Shown: piece by piece, positions 1-13,600 of the stretch
How the letters are laid out: every line of letters begins with the position of its first letter
Numbering within the stretch: the first letter of the stretch is position 1
Origin: Varanus komodoensis
Lineage: Eukaryota; Chordata; Lepidosauria; Squamata; Varanidae
NCBI RefSeq assembly: GCF_004798865.1
Contig: NW_025336481.1
Location: 31,718,299 to 31,782,298, forward strand
Reading direction: 5' to 3'
DNA length: 64,000 bases
Program-made: the position numbers and the translations under genes
The notes under the pieces: model-generated
Seen by the model: the letters and a program-made list of their open reading frames with translations, nothing else
Databases searched by the model: none
Told to the model about the DNA's origin: nothing

Positions 1-57
1 TCCAAGTCTGGTAAGCTTGCTAATCACCCATATGTGTGATGCACAGAGGCCACGACG

Positions 58-439
58 AAGAGCAGGTTGCTTACCAGTAACTGATGTTCTTCGAGTGGCC
101 ATCTGTGCATTCACACAATCCACCCGCCAGCCCCGCATGGTGTCGGTGAATGGACTGTTTTTCTTACTGTCGGTTCCGTGTTATTCCTATGGTGCCGATT
201 TTTCTTGCTGTGATGCTGTTTTTCGAACGTTAGGGGGCGAACGTCGGTCTTCAAGACTGAGTAAAATGGCGGACGCTCCGCTCTATTTATACTGCAGGGG
301 GCAGGAGAGTGTTTTCCCGCCAAAAACCGTTAGCTTTCTAATTTTCCGGCCTAGGCACTGCGCAGGCGCAGCACCCATATGTGTAAATGCACAGATGGCC
401 ACTCGAAGAACATCAGTTACAGGTAAGCAACCTGCTCTT
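58..439. mobile_element. Palindromic non-autonomous element, 60-bp arms
   Basis: The arms at 58-117 and about 378-439 are inverted copies that differ at only two or three bases; each carries AGCAGGTTGCTTACC and CTGATGTTCTTCGAG. The 260-bp core is CpG-richer than its flanks. No transposase frame is visible. No clear target duplication was found. A partial copy of the same arm lies just outside, at 26-57. The close match between arms suggests a recent insertion or gene conversion. Similar palindromic repeats are common in reptiles; the exact family is not assigned. Confidence 0.7.
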
Positions 440-440
440 A

Positions 441-560
441 TGGGATAGATTGATTATATAAAAGAAGCCCCAGCCTTGAATTTACAAGAACTGAGCAGGG
501 TTGTCAGGGACAGGACATTTTGGAGAGCACTGCTTCACAAGGTCTCTTTATACTGCTAAA
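441..560 (+). repeat. RTE/BovB-like LINE tail fragment
   Basis: Shares its wording (CCTTGAATTTACAAGAACTG, then GACATTTTGGAGAGCACTG) with the tails at 6720-6840 and 12195-12325. It directly abuts the palindromic element, which seems to have landed in or beside it. Confidence 0.55.
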
Positions 561-871
561 ATGAGTGGCACAAAGAGTGGACTTGTACGTGGAGGAAGTG
601 TGAACTCAGTGCAGTTCTGGTGCTCAAAACAAATTTCAAGATTCAGAATTCTTCAATTTCAATTGCATGTATACCTTTTGCACTAGGCTCCAGTTGGTAG
701 GTGTTGGAGTTCCAATTAAAACTCACACACACAGAGTAGATCTTGCAAACCTGAAGTCTGCTCGCCCCTGGATTAGAGACTAGGAGAAGCATCTGTGCCT
801 GAGCATTGTACCTCTAGTGGCATTGGATTGTTCCCACCATATTTAATCGATATTAGGCTTGGGTCATTTAG

Positions 872-1008
872 AGTACAATCCTATGACTGTTTAGACAGGA
901 AAAAAAAGTCTTACAACTCCTAGTATCCCTCATCCAGTACACTGACTGGAGGACATGGGGAGTTGTAGGACTTTTCTTCTATCTAAATATGCATAGGACT
1001 GTGTTCTC
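872..1008. repeat. Palindromic MITE, family A, copy 1
   Basis: Imperfect inverted arms: left TACAATCCTATG ... CTTACAACTCC, right GGAGTTGTAGGACTT ... CATAGGACTG. Same arms recur at 24001-24115 and 32406-32513. No coding capacity. Confidence 0.65.
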
Positions 1009-1105
1009 AGCCATACAATATCCTCTGCATTTTCAGCTGTTTGAAATGTTATATATTATTAAATATCACCCAGTAAAAACTGATGAAAAGAAAATCTACC
1101 TTCTA

Positions 1106-3794
<2,689 letters not shown>

Positions 3795-3818
3795 TTCTTT
3801 CTTTCAGGTTATTCTTTT

Positions 3819-4889
3819 CTGTAAAAAAACAGAGTAATGGGCCCAGATAAGAGAGAAGCTGGGGTCCACCCAGAAATTCTTATTTGCTTTTCCATCAAAC
3901 CACATTTATTCCAGAACATGGACCCAAACACTTATCTTCTAAGGCTATCTTATTAAGAAAAACATCCCATACTGACCTTTTATAATACTCACTTACCCCG
4001 GTTGGTTAGCACAGTGCCCGCAGCTCTGAGCTTTCTCAGGGGCAAGAGCAGTGTACATTATCCAGATGTTGACAAGGCTCCAAATGTTGAGAGTGCTTAT
4101 TTGAAAGAGATTAGTAGGTGGCATTTGACAAAACAAAGACTTTGAGATTTATGCATACTTCTATTGAACACATCAAAGACATTCTTGAATAGAGCAGAGT
4201 GTGTCTGTCATATTTTAGGGCTCCTGGGAGTTATAACTAACAAGAACTCAGTCAGAAGGATGATAAAAAGCAAATTATTTTAGGTACAGGGGAATACTTT
4301 TCCTATTTTTAAGAAGTATTTATACAGAGTGGAGCCATAGCCTGCTTTCCTTGGGCTCTGGCAGTTATGGTATTAGAGTAACATGACCATTGTCAGTCTG
4401 GCATAGTTTCAGCACAGAATGTCATTAGGTTCAGCAATTCTGTTCTTTCTGAATATATTATGGTTATAATGCCATTGACATGCTATTAATACTATGACAT
4501 TTATTATGATTTTTCCTTTTGTCCAGAACTCTCAGGGTAGCATATATAGTATTACAGAGTGAGAAGGTGCCATGGAGGGCCTTTGGCCCAACTGCCTTCT
4601 CATCCAGGATCTGCAACAGCTGCCCAAACAGGTAGCTGTCCAAAACCTGCTTCAATATATGCAGCAGTCCCCTCCTGGGTGCACATATTAATGTAGTGAG
4701 AGGGACTGACAGTGACAAATAGGTCAGGAGCAGTGCCACCAGGAATCTGGACTCTCACACTAATCTGGTCTCCTAAGCAAGGTCATCCATGGCAGAATGA
4801 TGAGATGCCAGAGGCTGAGATGCCAGAATAGGATGCATCTACCTTCTCCAGGAGTAGAGAAGAGAATGGATATGTCTAATGGTGATGGA
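3819..4889. other. LRP2BP 5' intron with a LINE 3'-end remnant
   Basis: Between the LRP2BP start exon and the CpG-rich block. At about 4540-4700 the text (GAGAAGGTGCCATGGAGGGC, CCCAACTGCCTTCTCATCC) has the layout of an antisense L2/CR1-type 3' end. The rest shows nothing recognisable. Confidence 0.45.
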
Positions 4890-5560
4890 AAAAGAGAAAA
4901 TCCTGACTGGCAACTACTGGGCAGCAGCGGTGTTGAAGGCGGAAGACGCGGAAGGCTGGATCTTCCCCTTCTCTGTGCTGCCATCCCAATTCGAATCAGA
5001 GCTACTGGCCGATGCACAAAAATAAGCTTACACAGATAGAGAACGCGTCAGCGACACGCTACGCAATTAGCGTAACGTGCTGTTCAGCGCTTAGATGCCA
5101 AAGCCCGGTGCTACGAAAGAAAAGAAGAAAAGAGCGTAGCGGGGGTGGGTGAAGGGCAAGGAACTGCCGGGAAAGGCTGAACGAGTCCGCTCGACTGTGC
5201 TCCCACGCGTGACTCACCGAATGCGCCGCCGGTTCCCATCGCAGGTTGGGCCTCCCACACGAAACTGCGGAGAGCCGCGGGAGAGGGAGCCGCCCTCCCG
5301 TGGCTTCGCGTTGCCTAGCAATGCAGGCGACAAAAGTCCTAGCGACCAGCGCCCGCCTCTTTTTCCTGCTTCCAGGCCCGCGGGAGCGCGCGCATGGGGC
5401 CCGTGAGGCCGCCGCTCGCCCTGCAGGGGGCGGGGCGCCTGAGGAGCGCGCGTAGCGGTGTGTTCGCTTGCGTCATAAACGCTTCCCGAAGAGGAGACTC
5501 CCTGCTCCTTCCTACAACTGAGGCGCACTTAGGGCTTCAGGAGCAAGTGGTCCAAAAGCT
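4890..5560. promoter_or_regulatory. CpG-rich promoter region of LRP2BP
   Basis: GC- and CpG-rich block, strongest at 5140-5470, standing out from the AT-rich surroundings. It lies about 1.1 kb upstream (minus-strand sense) of the LRP2BP start exon, which has an acceptor and so needs an upstream noncoding exon. It contains an RFX-like X-box at 5310-5322 and a CRE-like TGCGTCATA near 5470. Several overlapping open frames here are by-products of high GC. Confidence 0.6.
5310..5322. promoter_or_regulatory. X-box-like RFX site
   Basis: GTTGCCTAGCAAT is a near-palindrome fitting the RFX X-box (GTTGCC, short spacer, GCAAC). It sits inside the CpG-rich block upstream of LRP2BP. RFX factors drive ciliary and testis genes. 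One terminal base differs from consensus. Confidence 0.5.
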
Positions 5561-5845
5561 ACATGACTGAATTTGTACAGTCTGCCCCAATATTGACTGG
5601 TTTCTCATAATATCCTCTCTCCTGCATTAATACATTTCAAAAAATGAATTGACTGGAAGGCTCAGCCCCAAGCCTAGCAGGCAAGGCAGTTTCTGAACAT
5701 GTACAAGCATAAGAGACAGAAAAGACTGGATGTGATTTAACTAACTAAGGCTAAAGCACATATGACCAGAAATGAATGGGAGGCACATGGTGGCCCACTT
5801 AAAATAATGGGAGACCAAGGCCATCCACACTCTTGTGTTCCTCAT

Positions 5846-6450
5846 TGTTACCGGGCTGTGCCAGTCAACAGCTGGGGCAAACCCCGGGTGGATCCCAGAC
5901 CCGAAGCCAAACAGAGCCTGAGACGAGACTTAGAGCCAAAACCAGCTTTATTCTAGTGCACTAGAATAAAGGGAGACAAAAGGGGACATTCAGCCCAAAG
6001 CAGTGTCTCAAAGGTCGCACCCCAGTACACCAGTTTTATACCCTAGGTAACCAATTAGGTCACCTAATGCACATCTAATATATCGATACATCAATGTATG
6101 CACCCCTTCCCATGCTGGAGAAAGAGTTCTTTCTTCTGTCAAGGACCAGACATTTCCCATGTCTATTTCTTATCTGCTCAAGATTCACATAGGCTTGCTA
6201 TGTTCTTACTCCCTGCACATTTGCAACTTTCATGGCAGCTAGAACCAATTTCCACTGTCCCTTTGATTACTGTATTCTAGGTCAGGCTAGCGTGTTAGCT
6301 GTGGGTTACACAAAGTTCATTTTGTTCTTATCTGCCCTCCCTTCTGGGACAGTATAACTGTGGTGTTTTTACTATGTGGCCTTCCTCTAGCCAACCACTT
6401 TTGGGGCCTTTCTCTGGCCAATTAGTTTTGGGGTGTTTTGGGGTGCTACA
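5846..6450 (-). mobile_element. Solo LTR of an endogenous retrovirus-like element (fossil)
   Basis: A 605-bp unit bounded by TGTAGC...GTAACA read on the minus strand. In that sense it has a TATA box (TATAAAA, 6040-6034) and an AATAAA poly(A) signal (5952-5947) about 90 nt later, followed by a U5-like stretch to the end: the U3-R-U5 order of an LTR. No internal retroviral genes are seen on either side, so it looks like a solo LTR. No convincing target duplication was found. It is next to an RTE-type LINE fragment. Family not assigned; age cannot be dated from one LTR. Confidence 0.65.
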
Positions 6451-6452
6451 AT

Positions 6453-6848
6453 TGGCAACACTCATCATGTGTGTGAAAGCTGGACAGTGAAAAAAGCTGA
6501 CAGGAAGAAAATTGATGCATTCCAGACATGGTGAAGGAGAAAAGCTTTGCAAGTATGCTGGTCAGAAAGACATATAAATGGGTCCTAGATCAAATCAGGA
6601 CACAATGTTCCCTGGAAACAAAAATGACAAAATGGAGGCTGTTGTACTTTGGGCACATCATGAGAAAGCAAGATTTCCATAGAAGACAATAAGGTTGAAG
6701 GTAGAAGGACAACCACATTTGAGATAGAAAGGAAGCCACAGCCTTGACTTTAGAGGAGCTAAGCAAGGCGGTCAAGATGAACACTTCAGAGGGCATCCAT
6801 TCATTTCTGGCCTTAAGTCAGAGGTGACTTGACAGTCATGTAAGAATG
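6453..6848 (+). mobile_element. RTE/BovB-like LINE 3' end, decayed
   Basis: In one frame it reads CESWTVKKADRKKIDAFQTW, the signature of the C-terminal region after reverse transcriptase in RTE/BovB-type LINEs, followed by stops and shifts; then the untranslated tail CACAGCCTTGACTTTAGAGG ... AAGTCAGAGGTGACTTGACA. Old and inactive. Confidence 0.7.
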
Positions 6849-9800
6849 TAACAACAATAGAATGCTGGTTACTCTGGCAGGGCTCCATGGTAATAAATGC
6901 AACTCACAAATAAAGCAAGGAACGGGAGATCCTGAGAAGGGGAATGGGTGTCAAGGATAGTCCCCGTTAATATTTTTCTAGGAATTAAAAGATCAGTTGA
7001 AGCACTTCACAACCTATTTATTTACTGGCCGCTGTTTGGTTTTTGTTGTTGTGTTGCTTTAATCTATAATTAAATTTACTGTGTTACAATGTTAGCAGTC
7101 ATGTTACTGACCACAAAGATATATGTATGCTGAAGGCCCACAACTCAGCAGGAATCCACGGATGACAGTCTCCTGGAGCCTCTTTACCACTGCAATCTGC
7201 CTGATCACTTACCTTTTGTTCTGGCCCAAGTAGGAGCACTTGTGCTTGCTCACTGTCTCTCTGCCTGTCACATAGACTGGCAATTATGAGAAAGAAGATG
7301 AGGAGCAGTAGCATCCAGAGGCAATGGTGGTGAGAAGGTACTCACTGAGGGAGGAGAACCATTGAAGGTGTCTTGCCTAAGTACCCTCCAAAACCTGGAG
7401 CCAGCACTGAGTGTAATATAAATAAATGTACAAAGCAATGATATACTGTGCTCCCATCATTAACGATCATAGTCATTACACACTTGGATACAATGCTAGA
7501 GTTTTGAGATTAGAGTTAAACTAAACTTCAAAATCAAAAACTCACTTCTACATTTAGAAGTCAACTATCTTTCCAGTAATCACATTTCCTTGAATAAAAC
7601 CACCCCTTCATGACTACCCTTGGTCTGATACAACACAGTCTGACATTCTTAATCAGCTATTGCTATGCATTTCATTTGAAACAGTTATTATTATGTTGTC
7701 ATTGCAGTTGTTGTCATTGTTAGGAATAGTATGTAACCTTCCCTGCAAAGTGAAGTCAAAATATCTATGCTGCCAATTGCTTTAATTATATAGTTTCCCA
7801 GATTGCAGGTTTTCTCCAGTTTAAGAGAAGGGGTGAAATAGCATCAAGAAGAGCAGCAGCTAAAGGTGCATCTATGTATCATGAGAAAACAAGAGTTCAA
7901 GTGGACAGAGTTCAAAGAGAAGCAACTGCTATCAGTTGCATTATATTTTTAAGTCTAGTATGCTTTCACCTTAATCTGGAGAACTCCATGAGACTTCGCT
8001 AAGTTGTGTGTTGAAGCATTCCTGGTTGGAGACAGCAGGGATCTGAGCATAGCAACTGTGGCTATTTGAATCCAATACATATCTCAATCTTATGAACTGT
8101 GGACTTCACATGGGCAATCCCAGGTCAACTAAGTATAGCTCTGAGGGTGTCACCACAGATTATACAGAAGTGGTGAGGTAGTATGAGTTAAACTTCCTCT
8201 CTCCTATTTCTTACGTAATGGAAAATATGCACTTATCATATCCTTTACACAAGACCCAGGGAAAAAGGAAACATAACTCAGGCTTTTCCTTTTGCTTTAT
8301 TCTGTGGCATTCAAAAAGAAGGAGTCATGTAGCATCTTAAGTGTTATAAACACTCTTTCCTTTCCATCAGAAGGGAAAAATGTTCCAGGCATGCAGAGAG
8401 TTCTTTTTAAAACTTTATTGCAATGAAGGGAACAGAAAGGAATGGCTTCCTTCCCATTTTTCTGTTCACCTGCGCACATGTTCACACACCACTTTTGAAC
8501 CCTGCTCCAGGCTGCTTGTTCCCTCCTCCTTTCCCCTAATTGGCTAATAGGGTAGTGAGAGTTTACACTTTTTCCGCCTGCCTGCTCTGCCCTGCCCCAA
8601 CACCAGCCCTTCTTCCCAATCCAGCCCTGCCCCTGGTGGACTACAATAGGCTCATTTTGTTCTGCCCAGTTTGTCAATAAACAATCAGGAAGTATTTGGC
8701 CCTCCTGCCTACCTGCCTGTTTCACCATACCTTGTGCTATCTGATTTTAGCCCTTCCCCTCCTTTGGGCTAAGTAATTTTCTTTGTTACCCTTTTAAATC
8801 TCTTTACTCCCTTGTTTCAAATCATCCTTTCACACCTATCATTAAGGACTCAACAAATTATTGCTTTCCTGGACTAGAGTCCACAGCCTCAGATGCAGAT
8901 GAAGTGGATTTCAGTCCACCAAAAGCCTATGTGCCAGAATTACTCAAACTGGTGCCCCCAGATATACAGTATTAGATGACAATCCCATCACCACCTTTCT
9001 GAAGATGATGGGAGTTGCAGTCTGACACATCTGGAAGGCAACAGCTTATGAAAGGCTAGTAGGCTCTCTATTCTCTAGTATGGCAAAACATACATGTACT
9101 TTTCCACCCATGAGCAATTAACTGGGGGTGTGCAATTTAAATCAGGAAAAGATGGAGTGGGATAATAATCACCTTTTCCAAAGCAGAGATATCATTTACA
9201 GAACTAGTTCAGTCCTTAACCATTAAATACTAGGTAGTCTTAAGCCATTATCTCTTGACCCTCTATCTGCAGTATGAAAATATGGATCTACCTCACAAAG
9301 CTGTTGTAAGATTGACTGACATGAAAAATTACTCTTACATGGAGCTCTCTTAATACTCTTACGTGTACATGCTGAGTATTTGTGTTCTTGTAGAATCTGT
9401 CAAAGAATGACACCTCAAATTGTTTTCTTGTGCATTATTTCTGCCTAGGCCTTCTCAAAGATAAGGTGCTATACTTCAATGAAACAGGACTACAACTGCA
9501 ACAGCAAACCAATTTTATTTACTAACATCAGTTTCATTGTGGAATTATTTGGTTCAATTGTGTTTATGGGCAAGGACATTGTGAGAGCACTTAATTCAAC
9601 TCTCACAGAAAGAAGTTGCAGCTTAGATTAAATTTGACAGCTCATATTCAAGATTTTCATTATAGATTTATCCTTTGTTGACAATTGTGTTGATTATCAT
9701 GGACTTCTGGGCCCAAATCATTGTTGCTTTTTTATTTAAAACTGCAATTCTAAATAACTAAGCCCCAATGCACACAAATCACATGAATGCAGATAAGATT

Positions 9801-10159
9801 GAACTACAAAGCCTTATGGGTTTGGGGTATCTGAAGGAAGTGTCATGCTTTTAAAGTGAATGCTTAGATGTTGCAACCTGTCTGTATATCTTAGCAGTGG
9901 CACCTGCTCTTTCAAAACGCCTTGGTGAGACTCAGTGGTAACCTCTTTTCCCACATCCAGGAAACTGATTATGACATTGCTTTAAAGAATGTCTTTATGA
10001 CCTGACTCCTGTACTGTTTTTATGCTTTGCCCTATCATGTTATCCTGTTTCTAATTTTATTATTTGGCTTTATTATCTTGCATGCATTTTACCTTTTCTG
10101 TGTAAGTCACATCGGCAGCTTTTCTTGGATAGGAAGTAAGACATACATTTTAATAAACA
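6849..10159. other. Intergenic stretch LRP2BP-ANKRD37
   Basis: About 3.3 kb with no recognisable exon. Contains a small palindromic element (8948-9052) and otherwise AT-rich sequence. A 143-codon minus-strand frame at 8297-8728 has no start context, splice logic or family resemblance. Confidence 0.55.
8948..9052. repeat. Palindromic MITE (hAT-type ends)
   Basis: Left arm ACTGGTGCCCCCAGATATAC ... CAATCCCATCA; right arm TGATGGGAGTTGCAGTCTG ... ATCTGGAAGGCAAC. Inverted-arm layout as in the element at 33952-34085. Confidence 0.55.
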
Positions 10160-10672
10160 AATTTCCGAACACGTGTGAAGGACTGTGTCCCAAGACCCAC
10201 TTTAGAAGGAAGTGGCAGTACTTAATTTTAGACGGATTGTTTGGCTTGCTTGCTTCCTCTCTTGTGGCTGCCGCAAAAGGAGGAGCCAAAGGACAGACTG
10301 TGGGTGAGCGAGTGTGTGTGATACGTGTCTAGCTGCACTGTGCTTGATGGCTGCCCCACCTGCCATAAGCCTTCCCAGCTCCCTCCCGTCTCATATGCAT
10401 ACGAAGCACAGGATGCTTGGGGAAAGCACCAGCGGGAGCCAATCAGCACTCAGCAAGGCGGGTTGTGTTGCATGTGCTCTTGTTTGTGTACGTGCAGAAG
10501 CAAGTTCCCAGCAGAGAGGGCGGATCGCAGCCAGAACATTGTAGCTTCTTTAGCTGGCACGGCTGGTGTTGGGTTAGAGGCATCAAAAGGGAGCGAAGGA
10601 GCTGCACTGAAAGTCAACCAGTCCCGCTGAAATTTGTGTCACAAGGGTCTTGAAGGAAAGCAAGAAGTCAGC
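10160..10672 (+). promoter_or_regulatory. ANKRD37: ANKRD37 promoter/5' region with three HRE cores
   Basis: The 510 bp before the ANKRD37 ATG hold three ACGTG hypoxia-response cores (10171-10175, 10323-10327, 10490-10494), a CCAAT box (10439-10443) and CACAG near 10407 that could act as an HIF ancillary element. HIF-1 induction of ANKRD37 is established in mammals. The transcription start is not identifiable by eye. Confidence 0.55.
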
Positions 10673-13600
10673 ATGTTACTGTTGGATTGCAATGTGGAGG
10701 TGAGACATGAGAAGAGTGCAGACTTCCAGATGTTGAACTGATTTCCAGAGCTGTTTGTAGTGCATTTTTTCACTGCTGATTAAATTCATGTCCCCTTACA
10801 TAGAAAGAATAGCAAAAAGTGTAACAATCCAGCAAACTGCATGTCATTTCAGTTTCTTAACGATGATTTTTTGAGCATCTCAGATTTTTCCTAGTGAGAG
10901 AGTGGTAAAACTGTCTTTAGATGAAAGAACTGTTTCAAACATTTATCTTTTTCTAGTCCAATAGCCTGAGCCACCTCCTGGAAGCAGGGACTGAAGTGAA
11001 TGTAGCTGCTGATGCCTTTGTCCAGTCCCCAGCTCATCTGGCTGCTCGGGGAGGACATGCTTTCTTCTTACTCTGGCAAGTGCAGACAGGAGCCAATTTG
11101 AACCAACAGGTATGCTTTCTATTGCTCAGCTTCATTCTCATGGTTACGCTGGAATGGATAGCTATTGTCTCTGACTATGAATAAGGCAGTTGCAAAGCTA
11201 TGCATGCCTGAGGAGCTTTAGAATAGTCTACTACCCCCTTCTTGCTCTAGTGACTATTGAATGCTACAGTACTTACCATTTACTAGGTGCCATGGTATTA
11301 AGGGGAGAGGAAAGTGATAATGATTTGTTAAAGAATATAAAATACACTGTATAAGTCATACTGCAAGTAATAAGCCCAAATTGTTACAGGCTTCTTTTTC
11401 GGAGTAGCAGGTTGTTAGGAGCATTTGAGGGAGGAGAAGCAGAAGCAAAAGTTACTATTTGCATAAACTGACAGAGTGAAGAGATAGTAAGTTTGCTTAG
11501 GGTCTACATATTTTTCAGTGAAACCAGTTGTGTAGGCGTCATCGAGATTATTCTAATGCAAAAAACCACCTCTGCATATGAATTGCTTTCACTGAATCAG
11601 GACTCTTTTGTTGAAGCTTATGGCGCTACACTAGGGATCAAACTATTTAATCCTCCATTCCTTATATATTAACTGAACACAATTATTTACTGATTATAAT
11701 AATTAAGAGATTGTACTTATGAAATGAAATATTTCTATTTAGGATTGGCTTGGGGAAGCTCCAATTCACAAGGCAGCTAAAGTTGGGAGTTTGGAGTGTC
11801 TTGCCTTACTTGTTGCCAGTCATGCCAGCATTGAGTAAGTAAACCAATTCAAAGGCAAATCACCTGAATAAAATTTATTCAAATCATGTTATGTAATTCA
11901 TATTGGATACTGAACCTGTTGGAGATTGCCCATGGATGCTAAATCTAGTTTTTAGAAAGTAGCTACTACCATCTGTCTCTTTAGGACTTAAGTGGTACAA
12001 CTTCAAACTGCAGCTTAATATACAAAAAGCTCAGTCACACAGTAGTGGTATGAAGGACCTCCAGACAGTTTTGGTAGAGAATGGAAATTAACATCTCACC
12101 CAACTAGTTAGCCATGCTTAAGTCTTATTAAAATCAAAGGGGCTTAAATTGTTATGCCAAGTGGAAGGCAGAAGAGGAAGGTTGAATATGATTTGGATTG
12201 ATTCTTCAAAGGAAGTGACAGCCTTGAGTTTACAAGAGTTTAGTGTCGCTGTTAAAGCCGGAACATTTTGGAGAACCCTCATTCATAGGACTGCCCCAAG
12301 TCAGAGACAATTGAATAGCACATAACAAAAACAAACTTTTCATATTGATTTTAATAGGAATTAAGCATGACTTTCAGTTAGATCAGAACCATGTAACCCA
12401 ATCCTACACGTTTAGCCAGATGTAAGCCACAAAAGATCCTTTATGTATTTACCTAGGAGTAAGTTCCTTTGTTGGACTTTTGAGTGGACATGTATAAGAT
12501 TGCCCTGTTACTCTTCAAACGTTTACATCTTTTTATCAGACATTTTAAAAAGAAATGATTATTTTACTTATGTGGAATGGAAAATAAAATATCTCAGTCA
12601 AATGAATTGATTTTGTTTTAATTTTGTATCTCAGCTTGCGCAATAATAACGGTCAAACAGCAGAAGACCTTGCATGGGCTTTTGGATTTTTGGAGTGTGC
12701 TCAGTTCCTCATGACAGTGAAATGCATTCAGAAGGGGAAAGGAGTAACACAGATAACTGACTCCCCGCATGACAGTGATGACCATCTGTTCCAAGAGGCT
12801 TCAAGAAGACAGAAACGAGCATGTGAAAGCAAGAGACCCATAAGCAAGAAAAGAATGAAATCAAATGGTAAAGTACTTAGCCTCTGTTTGACAAAAGCTT
12901 ATCTTAATGAGAAACAGCTTCTTCAAAGCACAGCATTTAATCTGACATAACTTTAGTCTGGTAGAAGTGTATCAAATGGGCATTGTAAAAAATGGCATTT
13001 CCCAGTAACTTGCTGCACAACTATATGACAAAACTAGGTAGGCTGCAGACATGAACCCACTACTAGAAATGCATATTAGTTTTTTCATATATTTTAAATT
13101 GTGTACTGCAAGACTAGGATGCATATTCCAAAGTACATCCTTTTAGTGTAATTTAACCTCTAATAAGAATGTTTAGGATTGCTATCTCATTTTTATAGCT
13201 CCATCCTTCCACCTTTAAGCACACTAAGTTAATATTGCCCTCTCCAATCTGACCACCCTCCTTGTTTAAAAAATGGACAGTATGTAATATTGTCTAATAA
13301 TGGCCACAATGCCTTCCCTCTTTGAAGAGCAACTGCAGCTTATACCATATACTTATAAAAGCAGGGTTCCTTCCAGGACAGACAACAGGTTTCTCAGACA
13401 TAAGTCCTGGCATCTCTCTTTTAAATTGTTAGCTGCTACTGCCAGCTGCCTTGGCAACATTTCGAAAACACAGTTCAAAACATTTTTTTTAAACTTCTAA
13501 GACTTATAGCCATATACTCATATGGTTCTCTTCTGCCAGTGTTCCACAGCTTTTACCTGGGTGATACATTATCTTTTTGTAAAATTTGCTACCAATTGTC

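Noticed and set aside
5149-5528. Overlapping frames in the CpG-rich block at 5.1-5.5 kb
   Set aside because: High GC suppresses stops on both strands; composition is low-complexity and no frame is favoured.
8297-8728. 143-codon minus-strand frame
   Set aside because: No conserved motif, splice context or start signal; codon composition looks random.
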